A stretch of 58,891 bases of DNA from Ruminococcus sp. UBA4275 (GCA_002395085.1 DGVV01000087.1:1-58891); one strand, 5' to 3'; counted from the first letter of the stretch, positions 22,748 through 31,414 are shown. Numbers and translations are program-made. Notes: a model not told the origin generated them from the sequence alone.

Positions 22748-23314
22748 ATGAATGAACTGATCAAGGAAAAAATGGACGCTGCCGAAAAAGGCATGAAGAA
22801 AAAGATTGACCACCTTCAGAGTGAGTTCTCCTCTATCCGCGCAGGCAGAGCAAATCCCTCTGTCCTCGATAAGATTCCGGTTGATTACTACGGCTGCCCG
22901 ACGCCAATCAATCAGCTTGCAAACGTGATGGTCTCTGAGGGCAGAAATCTGCTCATCACACCGTTTGATCCCACCACAATCCGCGCAATTACCAAGGCAA
23001 TCCTTGCATCCGACCTCGGCATCACCCCGACCGACGACGGCAAGACCATCCGTCTCGTGTTCCCGCAGCCGACGGAGGACCGCCGTAAGGAACTCGTCAA
23101 AACCGTGAAGAAGTACGGCGAAGAAGCAAAGGTCGCTGTCCGCAATGAGCGCCGCGATCTCATGGATAAGATCAAGGCAATGAAGAAGAACGGCGAGATC
23201 ACCGAAGATGATCAGAAATCTGCCGAAAAGAAAGCGCAGACCCTTACCGATAACTGTATCGAGGAAATCGACAAGATCCTTGCTTCCAAGGAAAAAGAGA
23301 TTATGAGCATCTGA
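22748..23314 (+). CDS. frr: Ribosome recycling factor Frr, 188 aa
   Basis: tRNA-shaped factor that splits post-termination ribosomes together with EF-G. The stretch FSSIRAGRANPSVLDKI near the N-terminus, PINQLANV, and the long basic helical C-terminal part (AVRNERRDLMDKIKAMKKNG) match the family in sequence and length. A clear AAGGAGTG precedes the ATG. It lies between pyrH and uppS as in most Firmicutes and is surely co-transcribed with them. Confidence 0.98.
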   Translation: MNELIKEKMDAAEKGMKKKIDHLQSEFSSIRAGRANPSVLDKIPVDYYGCPTPINQLANVMVSEGRNLLITPFDPTTIRAITKAILASDLGITPTDDGKTIRLVFPQPTEDRRKELVKTVKKYGEEAKVAVRNERRDLMDKIKAMKKNGEITEDDQKSAEKKAQTLTDNCIEEIDKILASKEKEIMSI

Positions 23315-23364
23315 GCGGATTTCTGATCCGTTTCTTCGCTCACACTATATAAAGGGAGTATCAA

Positions 23365-24093
23365 ATGGCAAAAAAACATGAAGCACCTGTTCCGAAGGAT
23401 ATGATGCCGCGCCATATCGCGATCATCATGGACGGAAACGGCAGATGGGCGAAAAAGCGCGGTATGCCCCGCACTTACGGCCATGTGCAGGGTGCGCTCA
23501 CATTCCGCAAGCTTCTCCGCTATGCCAATGAGATCGGCGTGGAGTATATGTCCTTCTACGCCTTCTCTACCGAAAACTGGAAACGCCCTGACGATGAAGT
23601 CCATGCCCTCATGGATCTCATGCGCAAATACCTCAAGGAAGCATACGATCATTTCGATCTGCGCACGCGCTTCGTGCTGCTGGGCGATGAGGACGGCTTT
23701 GAATCTGACCTGCGCCAGCAGTTCATTGACATCCAGAAGGATACCGATGACTTTGAGCGCATGACCGCCGGTATCGCCGCAAACTACGGCTCGCGCAATG
23801 AAATCACCAGTGCGTGCAAAAAACTCGCAGCACTTGTCAAAGAAGGCAAACTCCAGCCGGAGGACATCACTGAGGAGCTGATTTCTCAGAATCTTTATAC
23901 CAAAGATATGCCCGATGTCGATCTGATGATCCGTCCGGGCGGAGAACAGCGGCTCTCCAATTTCCTGCTCTGGCAATGCGCCTATGCAGAATTCTATTTC
24001 TGCGATACCCTCTTCCCGGATTTCGATTCCAAAGAACTGGATAAGGCGATCGTCGAATTTGCCAGACGCACCCGCCGCTTCGGCGGTCTCTGA
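23365..24093 (+). CDS. uppS: Undecaprenyl diphosphate synthase UppS, 242 aa
   Basis: cis-prenyltransferase that extends farnesyl diphosphate with isopentenyl units to the C55 carrier used by MraY and MurG. The diphosphate-binding block IAIIMDGNGRWAKKRG (catalytic Asp at about residue 23), FYAFSTENWKRP, and the C-terminal DLMIRPGGEQRLSNFLLWQ and AYAEFYF are intact. GGGAGTATCAA precedes the ATG. Some 153 nt separate it from cdsA, and that gap holds a structured element (24133-24237). Confidence 0.98.
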   Translation: MAKKHEAPVPKDMMPRHIAIIMDGNGRWAKKRGMPRTYGHVQGALTFRKLLRYANEIGVEYMSFYAFSTENWKRPDDEVHALMDLMRKYLKEAYDHFDLRTRFVLLGDEDGFESDLRQQFIDIQKDTDDFERMTAGIAANYGSRNEITSACKKLAALVKEGKLQPEDITEELISQNLYTKDMPDVDLMIRPGGEQRLSNFLLWQCAYAEFYFCDTLFPDFDSKELDKAIVEFARRTRRFGGL

Positions 24094-24132
24094 TACAGAG
24101 CATCCCGCACCGAAAACGGCGCATCAATACTG

Positions 24133-24237
24133 CAATTCTGTTCGCAGGCGCAATGTGCTTCTTTGTTATGCTACTGCGCTGCGCATTGCAGATTGCGCAT
24201 CAGAATTGGATTGGAGGCTGCGGCAATTCTCCGCCGC
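24133..24237 (+). promoter_or_regulatory. Structured leader of cdsA with competing pairings
   Basis: CAATTCTG (24133-24140) can pair with CAGAATTG (24201-24208), enclosing GCGCAAT (24148-24154) with ATTGCGC (24192-24198). The same AGAATTG (24202-24208) can instead pair with CAATTCT (24224-24230), which puts the ribosome site GGAGG (24213-24217) in the loop. A third hairpin, GCGGC (24220-24224) with GCCGC (24233-24237), would shorten the 29-nt distance from GGAGG to the cdsA ATG. GGAG can also pair with CTCC at 24229-24232. The alternatives are exclusive, as expected for a translational switch. Confidence 0.45.
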
Positions 24238-24246
24238 GATAACAAT

Positions 24247-25080
24247 ATGATCGTAAGATTGATTACCGCTGCAATCGGCGTCGTCATCGCGCTGATTGTC
24301 CTGTTCCTGCACAATACCTTTGTGCTGCCGCTTGCTGCCGGCATCATCGGCGCGCTGGCACTCTTTGAGTTTCTCCGCTGCAATCATCTGCTCCGCTATA
24401 AATTTGCATCCGGTGCATCGCTGGTCTATGCCCTGACCATCCCGTTTTTACAGGTCGGCATCATCGCGAGATACCGCCCGATGCTCACTGTCATCGTTCT
24501 GATCTGTCTGCTCGCAGATTATGTGCTGCACCAGAAAAAAATGCCCGAAAAGGACATCTTTGCCCTCTGCACAGGTATGTTCCTCATTTCCGGTGCAATG
24601 GCTTCTGCTGTGGTGCTGAATCATTCGCATGAACAGCATGGTCTGGCATACCTGGTTCTCGCACTCGGCGGCGCATGGATCGCTGACAGCGGTGCGTATT
24701 TCGTCGGCTCGATCTTCGGCCGCGCAAAGCTGTGTCCGAAAATCAGCCCGAAAAAAACAGTGATCGGCTTCATCGGCGGCATCGCTGCGGATGTGGCGTT
24801 CTTCTGCGTCTTCTGCGGCATCTACCGCTCGGTTATGACGGCAAAGGACGTTGCTGTGGAGCTGAATTGGTTTGCTGTCGTCATTATCGCAATGGTCTGC
24901 GCTGTGCTTGGCACGCTCGGTGACCTCGCCGCTTCGGTGCTGAAGCGTCAGCTCGGCATCAAGGATTACGGCAAAATTATGCCCGGTCACGGCGGCGTCA
25001 TGGATCGCTTTGACAGCGTTCTGCTCGTGCTGCCCTTCTTCGCAGCATTTGTGCAGGCAACCAATTTCTTTGAGCTGTAA
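24247..25080 (+). CDS. cdsA: Phosphatidate cytidylyltransferase CdsA, 277 aa
   Basis: Polytopic membrane enzyme making CDP-diacylglycerol from phosphatidate and CTP, the precursor of acidic phospholipids. About eight hydrophobic segments are visible, and the C-terminal signature SVLKRQLGIKDYGKIMPGHG followed by GVMDRFDS is intact, as is GGAWIADSGAYFVG in the middle. The start at MIVRLITAA (24247) is set by homology; the nearest good ribosome site, GGAGG, is 29 nt upstream and separated by a hairpin. It lies in the conserved uppS-cdsA-dxr order. Confidence 0.96.
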   Translation: MIVRLITAAIGVVIALIVLFLHNTFVLPLAAGIIGALALFEFLRCNHLLRYKFASGASLVYALTIPFLQVGIIARYRPMLTVIVLICLLADYVLHQKKMPEKDIFALCTGMFLISGAMASAVVLNHSHEQHGLAYLVLALGGAWIADSGAYFVGSIFGRAKLCPKISPKKTVIGFIGGIAADVAFFCVFCGIYRSVMTAKDVAVELNWFAVVIIAMVCAVLGTLGDLAASVLKRQLGIKDYGKIMPGHGGVMDRFDSVLLVLPFFAAFVQATNFFEL

Positions 25081-25093
25081 GCTACATATTGCC

Positions 25094-25126
25094 GGAAAGC
25101 GGGAGAGGCAAAGTCTCCCGCTTTCC
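25094..25126 (+). promoter_or_regulatory. Stem-loop between cdsA and dxr
   Basis: A perfect 13-bp stem, 25094-25106 with 25114-25126, 7-nt loop. It is not followed by a T-run, so full termination is unlikely; it may stabilise the upstream mRNA or partly attenuate dxr. Confidence 0.5.
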
Positions 25127-25150
25127 TAATAGGAAAGGGAGAATGCTATC

Positions 25151-26296
25151 ATGACAAACAGTACCGCGATTCTCGGCTCAACCGGCAGTATCGGTACACA
25201 GGCCATCGAGGTCGCGCAGAAGCACGGCATACGCGTAACTGCCCTCGCCGCCAATACCAGCGTCAGCAAACTGGTGCAGCAGGCGCGTGAGCTGCATCCG
25301 GAGCTGCTCTGCATCGCGGATGAATCCCGCTACGCAGAACTCAAAGATGCGGCAGCCGGTCTGGGCTGCCGTCTTTTGGCAGGCATGGACGGGCTTTGCG
25401 AAATCGCACAGCACAGCAGCACCGATACTCTGCTCAATTCCGTGGTCGGCATGGTCGGTCTGCTCCCCACGCTGACTGCCCTTGATGCCGGCAAGCCGAT
25501 TGCACTCGCAAACAAGGAAACCCTCGTTGCCGGCGGTGAACTGGTCATGTCCAAAGCCGCAGAGAAAGGTCTGCCGATTTATCCCATTGACAGTGAGCAT
25601 TCCGCAATTTTCCAGTGCTTGCAGGGCAATAACCGCAAGCAGCTCAAGAAGATCATCCTCACAGCTTCCGGCGGCCCGTTCTTCGGCAAAACGAAAGACG
25701 ATCTCCGCGACATCACCGTGGAACAGGCGCTCAATCATCCGAACTGGTCGATGGGTGCAAAAATCACGGTCGATTCCGCCACACTCATGAACAAGGGCCT
25801 CGAATTCATTGAGGCGCGATGGCTCTTTGACCTTGCCCCCGATCAGATTGAGATTGTCGTTCACAGACAGAGTGTGCTGCATTCCGCTGTTGTCTATCAG
25901 GATGAGTCTGTCATCGGACAGATGGGCGTGCCGGATATGAAAATCCCGATTCAGTATGCGCTGCTCTATCCGGAGCGTCTCCCCTGCCCGACCAAACCGC
26001 TTTCGCTCACCGATTACGGTACACTGACCTTCGCAAAGCCCGATTACGACACCTTTGACTGCCTCACTGCCTGCATCGAAGCAAGCAAGACCGGCGGCAC
26101 AGCACCGGTCATCGCGAACGGCGCAAACGAAGCTGCCGTCGCCGCCTTCCTCGCACGGAAAATTTCCTTCCTGCGCATCGGAGAGCTGGTTCATCAGGCA
26201 ATGGCTGCCATTCCGGTCTCGCCGCTCAATTGCTACAAGGATGTCGTCGCGGCGGACAGCGCAGCCCGTGCGTTCGTCCGGGATTCCATTGCATGA
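25151..26296 (+). CDS. dxr: 1-deoxy-D-xylulose 5-phosphate reductoisomerase Dxr, 381 aa
   Basis: Second step of the MEP isoprenoid pathway: NADPH-dependent conversion of DXP to MEP in the cytosol. The nucleotide loop AILGSTGSIGTQ begins the protein; LANKETLVAGGE, IDSEHSAIFQCLQG and ILTASGGPF form the metal and substrate site, followed by HPNWSMGAKITVDSATLMNK and VHRQSVLHSAVVY. AAAGGGAGAATG precedes ATG 25151. It overlaps the following CPBP gene by four bases (ATGA) and works upstream of ispG, encoded 4 kb further on. Confidence 0.98.
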   Translation: MTNSTAILGSTGSIGTQAIEVAQKHGIRVTALAANTSVSKLVQQARELHPELLCIADESRYAELKDAAAGLGCRLLAGMDGLCEIAQHSSTDTLLNSVVGMVGLLPTLTALDAGKPIALANKETLVAGGELVMSKAAEKGLPIYPIDSEHSAIFQCLQGNNRKQLKKIILTASGGPFFGKTKDDLRDITVEQALNHPNWSMGAKITVDSATLMNKGLEFIEARWLFDLAPDQIEIVVHRQSVLHSAVVYQDESVIGQMGVPDMKIPIQYALLYPERLPCPTKPLSLTDYGTLTFAKPDYDTFDCLTACIEASKTGGTAPVIANGANEAAVAAFLARKISFLRIGELVHQAMAAIPVSPLNCYKDVVAADSAARAFVRDSIA

Positions 26297-26976
26297 AAAC
26301 GCGGCGGACGCTCCTGTATGCTTCTGCTGCGGTCTGCATCTTTATCATCGGGATGACCTTCACCGAACAGATGCTTGCGCCGCCTTACTGGCTGAAAAGT
26401 CTCATCAAGGCGGCAATGATCCTGCTGATTCTCGGCGGCGGATGCGCTGTCTCCGGCAAAAATCTGCGGGAACTGACCGGTTTCGCACCGCTGTATCCGG
26501 AGAAACGGCTCATCATTCCGGCACTCTGCGTGATCCCTGCCGTGCTGCTGGGTTTCTGGCTGCTGCGGGGTCAGCTCGATCTGCCTGCTATCCGGCAGAA
26601 CCTCATGCAGAAAGAACAACTCACGAAGGCTAACTGCCTGTTCGTTTTCGCGTACATCGCGGCGGTCAATTCCCTGCTGGAGGAGGCGCTGTTCCGCGGG
26701 ATGCTCTTTCAGGCATTCGCAGACAGCGGCAAACAACGCTCCGGCTGGATTTTTGCGCCGCTCGCATTTGCGGTCTACCACATCGGCATCGTGGATAGCT
26801 GGCTCAGCCTCCCGATGCTCCTGCTGTGCATTCTGCTGCTCTGGGGCGCAGGCGCTTTCCTGCAATGGATCTGCGTCCGCTTTGCGAGCCTGCAAGCAAG
26901 CTGGCTTGTCCATGCCTGCGCAAATCTCGCAATCAATGCGGTCGGCATTCTGCTGATCTTTTTCTGTGAACCGTAA
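26293..26976 (+). CDS. CPBP family intramembrane metalloprotease homologue, 227 aa
   Basis: A membrane protein of about six helices with the CPBP (Abi/CAAX-protease-like) motifs: EE plus R (LLEEALFRGMLFQ, glutamates about 130-131), a histidine at about 163 (YHIG) and one at about 207 (WLVHACANLAIN). These residues form the presumed metal site of the Rce1-like glutamate protease family. Roles in that family range from prenyl-protein and peptide processing to bacteriocin immunity; the substrate is unknown. The ATG overlaps the dxr stop by ATGA, which implies translational coupling; finding it between dxr and rseP is not part of the standard cluster. Confidence 0.85.
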   Translation: MKTRRTLLYASAAVCIFIIGMTFTEQMLAPPYWLKSLIKAAMILLILGGGCAVSGKNLRELTGFAPLYPEKRLIIPALCVIPAVLLGFWLLRGQLDLPAIRQNLMQKEQLTKANCLFVFAYIAAVNSLLEEALFRGMLFQAFADSGKQRSGWIFAPLAFAVYHIGIVDSWLSLPMLLLCILLLWGAGAFLQWICVRFASLQASWLVHACANLAINAVGILLIFFCEP

Positions 26977-27076
26977 ATTTACTGAGATTTTCACCTGCTG
27001 CATCAAAAATCTCCATGTTTTTCGGTTATCCTATCCTTACCACACTTTGCAATTGATGCGAAAGGACTGCTATTTT

Positions 27077-28126
27077 ATGAATTTTATCACCGTTCTCGTT
27101 GCCATTCTCTGCTTCGGCATCATCATCATGATCCATGAAGCAGGACATTTCTTCGTCGCAAAAAAATGCGGCATCCGCGTGCTGGAGTTTTCAATCGGCA
27201 TGGGGCCGGCAATTATCTCGAAGCAGCGCGGCGAAACCAAGTATTCCCTGCGCCTGCTGCCAATCGGCGGCTACTGCGCAATGGACGGCGAGGATGAAGA
27301 AAGCTCCGACCCCCGCGCTTTTCGCAAACAGGCTGTCTGGAAGCGGATTCTTGTGACCGTCGCGGGCGCAACTATGAATCTGATCCTCGGCTTCGTGCTG
27401 ATCGTGATTGTCACCTGCATGGACTCCGCAATCACATCCACCATCATCGCGGATTTCCCCACCAATGAAAACGGCGTCTCCCTCTCCTCCTCCGGACAGA
27501 AGCTCGAAAAGGATGACCGCTTCGTCTCGATCAACGGTCTGCACATCTACACCGCAAACGACATCACCTATGCGCTCAAAAATGACGACTGCGATACCTA
27601 TACCGTCGTCGTGGAACGGAACGGCGAACTGGTTACGCTGAATGATGTCGAATTCCGCAACACCGAGACCGGTTCAATGCTCGATTTCTATGTCTACGGT
27701 CTGCACAAATCCTTTGGCAATGTCGCCGCATACACCTGCAAGAATTTCGTCACGGTCGCCCGCCTGATCTGGATCTCCTTCTTCGATCTGATCCGCGGCA
27801 AATACGGCTTCCACGATCTCTCCGGCGTGGTCGGCATCATCAGCACTACCACCGACTATGTCGCTGCGGAAGTATCGCTGCACGACAAGGCAATGATCCT
27901 CTTTGATCTCATGTCGTTCATCACAATCAATGTCGGCATCTTCAACCTCATCCCCCTCCCCGCACTCGACGGCGGCAGACTGGTCTTCCTCCTCGTGGAG
28001 GCAATCCGCAGAAAGCCTGTTCCGGCACAGATTGAGGGCATGGTGCATTTCGTCGGTCTTGCCGTGCTGATGCTGCTGATGATCGCAATCACATTCCAGG
28101 ATATCACCAAGCTCGTCCACAAATAA
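27077..28126 (+). CDS. rseP: Site-2 intramembrane zinc protease RseP/RasP, 349 aa
   Basis: Regulated intramembrane protease that cleaves anti-sigma factors and signal-peptide remnants within the membrane. HEAGHF (zinc ligands His20, His24 and catalytic Glu21) is in the first helix; a PDZ domain with GQKLEKDDRFVSINGLHI lies in the middle, and the third ligand region NLIPLPALDGGRLVF is near the C-terminus. ATG at 27077 follows AAAGGA. Length is short of B. subtilis RasP (about 420 aa), with a single PDZ domain. It follows the CPBP gene in the conserved dxr-rseP neighbourhood. Confidence 0.95.
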   Translation: MNFITVLVAILCFGIIIMIHEAGHFFVAKKCGIRVLEFSIGMGPAIISKQRGETKYSLRLLPIGGYCAMDGEDEESSDPRAFRKQAVWKRILVTVAGATMNLILGFVLIVIVTCMDSAITSTIIADFPTNENGVSLSSSGQKLEKDDRFVSINGLHIYTANDITYALKNDDCDTYTVVVERNGELVTLNDVEFRNTETGSMLDFYVYGLHKSFGNVAAYTCKNFVTVARLIWISFFDLIRGKYGFHDLSGVVGIISTTTDYVAAEVSLHDKAMILFDLMSFITINVGIFNLIPLPALDGGRLVFLLVEAIRRKPVPAQIEGMVHFVGLAVLMLLMIAITFQDITKLVHK

Positions 28127-28161
28127 CCTGACATCCTCCGCCGGCAACATAAAGGAACACT

Positions 28162-28842
28162 ATGAAAAAACTGAAGTACAGCTGCCTGTTTTACGGGCAC
28201 CTGTTTGCGGTCGTTTTCCTGCTGATCCCCGCGGTCCTGATCGGTTTTTGCATCGCTGATGCGCTATTTCCGCATGATTTTGTCCATGCAGCGGTTATCG
28301 CATCTGCGATTGCCTATCCGGTGCTGCTGACCGCATTCGCCGTGATTCTCCGCCTGCCCGGTGCAGAAGACCGCGCGGAAACCGAACGCGCCGTCCCGCT
28401 GGAATGGAAAAGCATCAGCACATCGCTGTGCAGCAGACTCCGTTCTGAGGAAAACAACACAGCCAGTATGGCGATTCTTCTGCTGGCAATGTCCGCGTTC
28501 ACGGTCATCATGCTGTTTCTCTCCGAAGGACCGACAACTGCTGTTCTGATTGCGGCGATTGTCCTGCTTGGCGGTACGCTGCTGCTGTCCCTCAAAAACT
28601 GGCTGTACTGGCTTTTCTGGCATCAGACCGATTACAGCGCGGAATACACAGCGGTCAAAGTCCACCACAGCTTCCGGCGTGTCTTTCTGACAAACGCCGG
28701 CACGCACACCGTTCACTATCTGGTGTTCTATCAGCCCGACGGAAAATATGTTGTGCGGTATGAGGGCAAGGGCGATCCGCCTGACCGCTTTCTCATCGTC
28801 CGCTTCCGCGGAAAATACCGGATTATCTATGAAATATGGTAA
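28162..28842 (+). CDS. Uncharacterised membrane protein, first of three paralogs, 226 aa
   Basis: I recognise no known family. The protein starts MKKLKYSCLFYGHLF, has two hydrophobic segments (about 13-36 and 41-63), a charged cytoplasm-like loop with ERAVPLEW, a second pair of hydrophobic segments (about 100-146) and a C-terminal soluble region of about 70 residues that reads HYLVFYQPDGKYVVRYEG. The same layout, N-terminus (LK[YF]xxL[FY]), E-x-A-x-P-x-W motif and Y-[LF]-V-x-Y-x-P-x-G-x-Y-V block occur in the next two genes. ATG follows AAAGGAACACT. It lies 35 nt after rseP, so it is in the same operon. Confidence 0.8.
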   Translation: MKKLKYSCLFYGHLFAVVFLLIPAVLIGFCIADALFPHDFVHAAVIASAIAYPVLLTAFAVILRLPGAEDRAETERAVPLEWKSISTSLCSRLRSEENNTASMAILLLAMSAFTVIMLFLSEGPTTAVLIAAIVLLGGTLLLSLKNWLYWLFWHQTDYSAEYTAVKVHHSFRRVFLTNAGTHTVHYLVFYQPDGKYVVRYEGKGDPPDRFLIVRFRGKYRIIYEIW

Positions 28843-28843
28843 T

Positions 28844-29539
28844 ATGAGACTTCTGAAATACAGACATTTATTCTACGGCAAGGAGATGCCGGTCTATCTG
28901 GCATGGCTGCTTGCCCTGACCGTCCCCCCGCTTTGTGCATGGGCAATCGGGTGTGACCTTTTTGATCTGCGTGTCTGGATCTGCTGCGCACCCGCTGCGG
29001 CACTCGGCACGCTGCTTTTCTGTGCGATGCACATACGCACCCTGAGTGACAAAGACTGCCGGCTGATCGAACGTGCGGCGCAGCCGGAATGGCGGAAGCC
29101 TTCCGAATCGGACCGCAGACTGATTCTTCAGCCGCATTTGCAGCAGCTGCGGCATCATGCACACAAAATGGGCATAGAAGCCGCGCTGCTGGCACTCATC
29201 GTGCTGTTCACCTGCATGATCTTCGATTCCATGAACTGGGCGCTGTTCCGCATCCTGCTGCCCTGTTTCTGCGGCATTCCCGTGCTGCTGCTTCTGCGCG
29301 ATCTGTTTCTGATGCAGCTCTGGCGATCTGCCGATGCTGACGCTGAAATCTGCGATATTCCCGTATCTGCGACCTTTACACGCGAGCAGCATAACATCAC
29401 AATGAAACACACGCGCTATTTTCTGGTTTGCTATCTGCCGAGTGGAAAATATGTCCTGCAGTGCAGCGACGAATGCAAACAGCCGCACACGGTTCGCTTC
29501 ATGCGATACCGGAGACACTGCATCTATTATCCATACTAA
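28844..29539 (+). CDS. Uncharacterised membrane protein, second paralog, 231 aa
   Basis: Same architecture as the preceding gene: MRLLKYRHLFYGKEM start, two hydrophobic pairs (about 17-62 and 108-147), ERAAQPEW between them, and a C-terminal YFLVCYLPSGKYVLQCSDE block. The start at 28844 is chosen by alignment to its paralogs; it begins 1 nt after the stop of the previous gene with no clear ribosome site of its own, so translation is probably coupled. It is cysteine-richer than the other two. No function can be assigned. Confidence 0.8.
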   Translation: MRLLKYRHLFYGKEMPVYLAWLLALTVPPLCAWAIGCDLFDLRVWICCAPAAALGTLLFCAMHIRTLSDKDCRLIERAAQPEWRKPSESDRRLILQPHLQQLRHHAHKMGIEAALLALIVLFTCMIFDSMNWALFRILLPCFCGIPVLLLLRDLFLMQLWRSADADAEICDIPVSATFTREQHNITMKHTRYFLVCYLPSGKYVLQCSDECKQPHTVRFMRYRRHCIYYPY

Positions 29540-29555
29540 CCAAAAGGAATTCACA

Positions 29556-30251
29556 ATGAAAAGACTGAAATTTCAATGTCTGTACGGGGGCAAAATGTAC
29601 CCGCTCTACGCTGCGATGGCGTCATTCTTCGTTGCCCCGCTGATGGTCGGCCCTGCCATGCAGTCCTTTGCCGCAGCACTGGTTGTCATGTTCATCATGC
29701 CGGTGATTACGCTGATTGTCTGCTATTTCATCGAGCAGCACCTCACAGTCGCTGAACGTGCCATTGTTGAGGAAACCGCGTATCCGCTCTGGATGCCCGC
29801 GCCGTTTGAACTGCTGGAAGCTGCCCGCAATTACAAAAGCAAGCCCAGCGCCTTTATTTTCGCTGCGATTGTACCGCTGATCGGCTTGGAACTCGGATGC
29901 CTCTTGCCCGAACGCGGCGACTCCAATCCCACACTTGCAGGCTTCATTCTGCTGCTGTTCGCCGGGCTGTGTCTGCTGGACTGGTATCTGCGCGGAGAGT
30001 GGCAGCACGCCGACAGCTCTACCGTCTATACAAAAGTGGACATTCACCATATGTATGACGTGGAACATCACAACAAAAGCAATAGCTGGATGGAGAGCTA
30101 TCTGGTGTTTTATCAGCCTGACGGCAGATATGTGCTGCACGCCCCAAAAGGCATGGGCGATGTCAAAAGCATCTATATTCTGAAATACCGCGGCATGGTC
30201 ATCTGGCTTCCCGCATACGATTATTCGATGAATCTGAGCAATCTCCACTGA
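29556..30251 (+). CDS. Uncharacterised membrane protein, third paralog, 231 aa
   Basis: Third member of the tandem family: MKRLKFQCLYGGKMYPL start, hydrophobic pairs at about 15-60 and 96-137, EETAYPLWMP in place of the ERAxPxW motif, and the C-terminal YLVFYQPDGRYVLHAPKG block. A good AAAAGGAATTCACA precedes ATG 29556. It is followed by ispG after 54 nt. The three copies have clearly diverged from each other (different loops and cysteine content), so they are not a recent tandem duplication. Confidence 0.8.
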   Translation: MKRLKFQCLYGGKMYPLYAAMASFFVAPLMVGPAMQSFAAALVVMFIMPVITLIVCYFIEQHLTVAERAIVEETAYPLWMPAPFELLEAARNYKSKPSAFIFAAIVPLIGLELGCLLPERGDSNPTLAGFILLLFAGLCLLDWYLRGEWQHADSSTVYTKVDIHHMYDVEHHNKSNSWMESYLVFYQPDGRYVLHAPKGMGDVKSIYILKYRGMVIWLPAYDYSMNLSNLH

Positions 30252-30305
30252 CAGATTGCACAAACGGCTAGGGCGGACAGTTGCCCGCAGAAAGGACGTA
30301 TTATC

Positions 30306-31343
30306 ATGAGAAATCTGCATCCTGTGAAGGTCGGGCAGTGTACGCTCGACGGCAAGCACATCTACATTCAGTCGATGCTCAATACCCGTTCGGATGACAT
30401 TGAGGGTTCGGTTGCACAGGCTAAGGCGCTCGAAGCTGCCGGCTGCGAAATCGTCCGTGCGGCAATCCCGAACAAGGCAGCCGTTGCACTGATCCCCGCG
30501 ATCAAGGAGGCGGTCAGCATTCCGCTGGTTGCGGATATTCACTTTGATTACCGCCTCGCCCTCGAAGCCGCAGATGCCGGCATCGACAAAATCCGCATCA
30601 ACCCCGGCAACATCGGCTCGATGGACCGCGTGAAAGCAGTCGCGGACAAGTGCCGCGAGAAGGGCATCCCGATCCGCATCGGCGTGAACTCCGGCTCGCT
30701 GGAGAAAGAATTGCTCGCAAAATACGGCGCACCGACCCCCGAAGCAATGGTCGAAAGTGCGCTGCATCATGCGCAGCTCCTTGAACAGTTCGACTTCAAC
30801 GATATTGTCATCTCGATCAAATCCTCGGATGTGCAGAATATGATCGCCTGCTACCGCCTTGCAGCGGAACGCTGTCCGTATCCGCTGCACCTCGGCGTGA
30901 CGGAGGCGGGTACTGCCCGCATGGGACTCATCAAATCGGCGGCGGGCATCGGTTCGCTGCTCTGCGACGGAATCGGTGAAACAATCCGCGTTTCGCTGAC
31001 CGCCGATCCGATCGAGGAAATTGCTGCCGCACAGGACATCCTCAAGGCAATCGGCAAGCGCGGCGGCGTACAGCTTGTCTCCTGCCCGACCTGCGGCAGA
31101 ACACGCATCGACCTCATCAGCGCTGCAAAAGCCGTCGAAGATGCGCTTCGCGGCTGCGAGAAGAATATCAAGGTCGCGGTCATGGGCTGCATCGTGAACG
31201 GCCCCGGCGAAGCAAGAGAAGCTGACATCGGCATTGCGGGCGGCGACGGCTGTGCCGTGCTGTTCAAGGGCGAACAGATCCTGCGCAAAGTGCCGGAATC
31301 GGAGATCGTCCCCGCACTGCTTGCGGAGATCGAAAAGCTGTAA
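30306..31343 (+). CDS. ispG: 4-hydroxy-3-methylbut-2-enyl diphosphate synthase IspG (GcpE), 345 aa
   Basis: Penultimate MEP-pathway enzyme; reductively opens MEcPP to HMBPP using a [4Fe-4S] cluster. The TIM-barrel part carries VKVGQCTLDG, IQSMLNTRSDD, ADIHFDYRLA and RINPGNIG; the C-terminal cluster domain has SCPTCGR and GCIVNGPGEA, giving three cysteine ligands and a glutamate as known for the family. Of usual bacterial short-form length. AGAAAGGACG precedes the ATG. It is co-oriented with dxr, so two MEP enzymes share this operon. Confidence 0.98.
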   Translation: MRNLHPVKVGQCTLDGKHIYIQSMLNTRSDDIEGSVAQAKALEAAGCEIVRAAIPNKAAVALIPAIKEAVSIPLVADIHFDYRLALEAADAGIDKIRINPGNIGSMDRVKAVADKCREKGIPIRIGVNSGSLEKELLAKYGAPTPEAMVESALHHAQLLEQFDFNDIVISIKSSDVQNMIACYRLAAERCPYPLHLGVTEAGTARMGLIKSAAGIGSLLCDGIGETIRVSLTADPIEEIAAAQDILKAIGKRGGVQLVSCPTCGRTRIDLISAAKAVEDALRGCEKNIKVAVMGCIVNGPGEAREADIGIAGGDGCAVLFKGEQILRKVPESEIVPALLAEIEKL

Positions 31344-31414
31344 AGCGGGAGATTTTCAGATTACGAATTGACCCGCAGCACATCAGAGACTATCCCGAAA
31401 GGAGGATGCCGGAA

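Noticed and set aside
29622..30890. Minus-strand ORF of 422 codons opposite the third paralog and ispG
   Set aside because: Crosses two real plus-strand genes and their spacer; shadow-frame composition.
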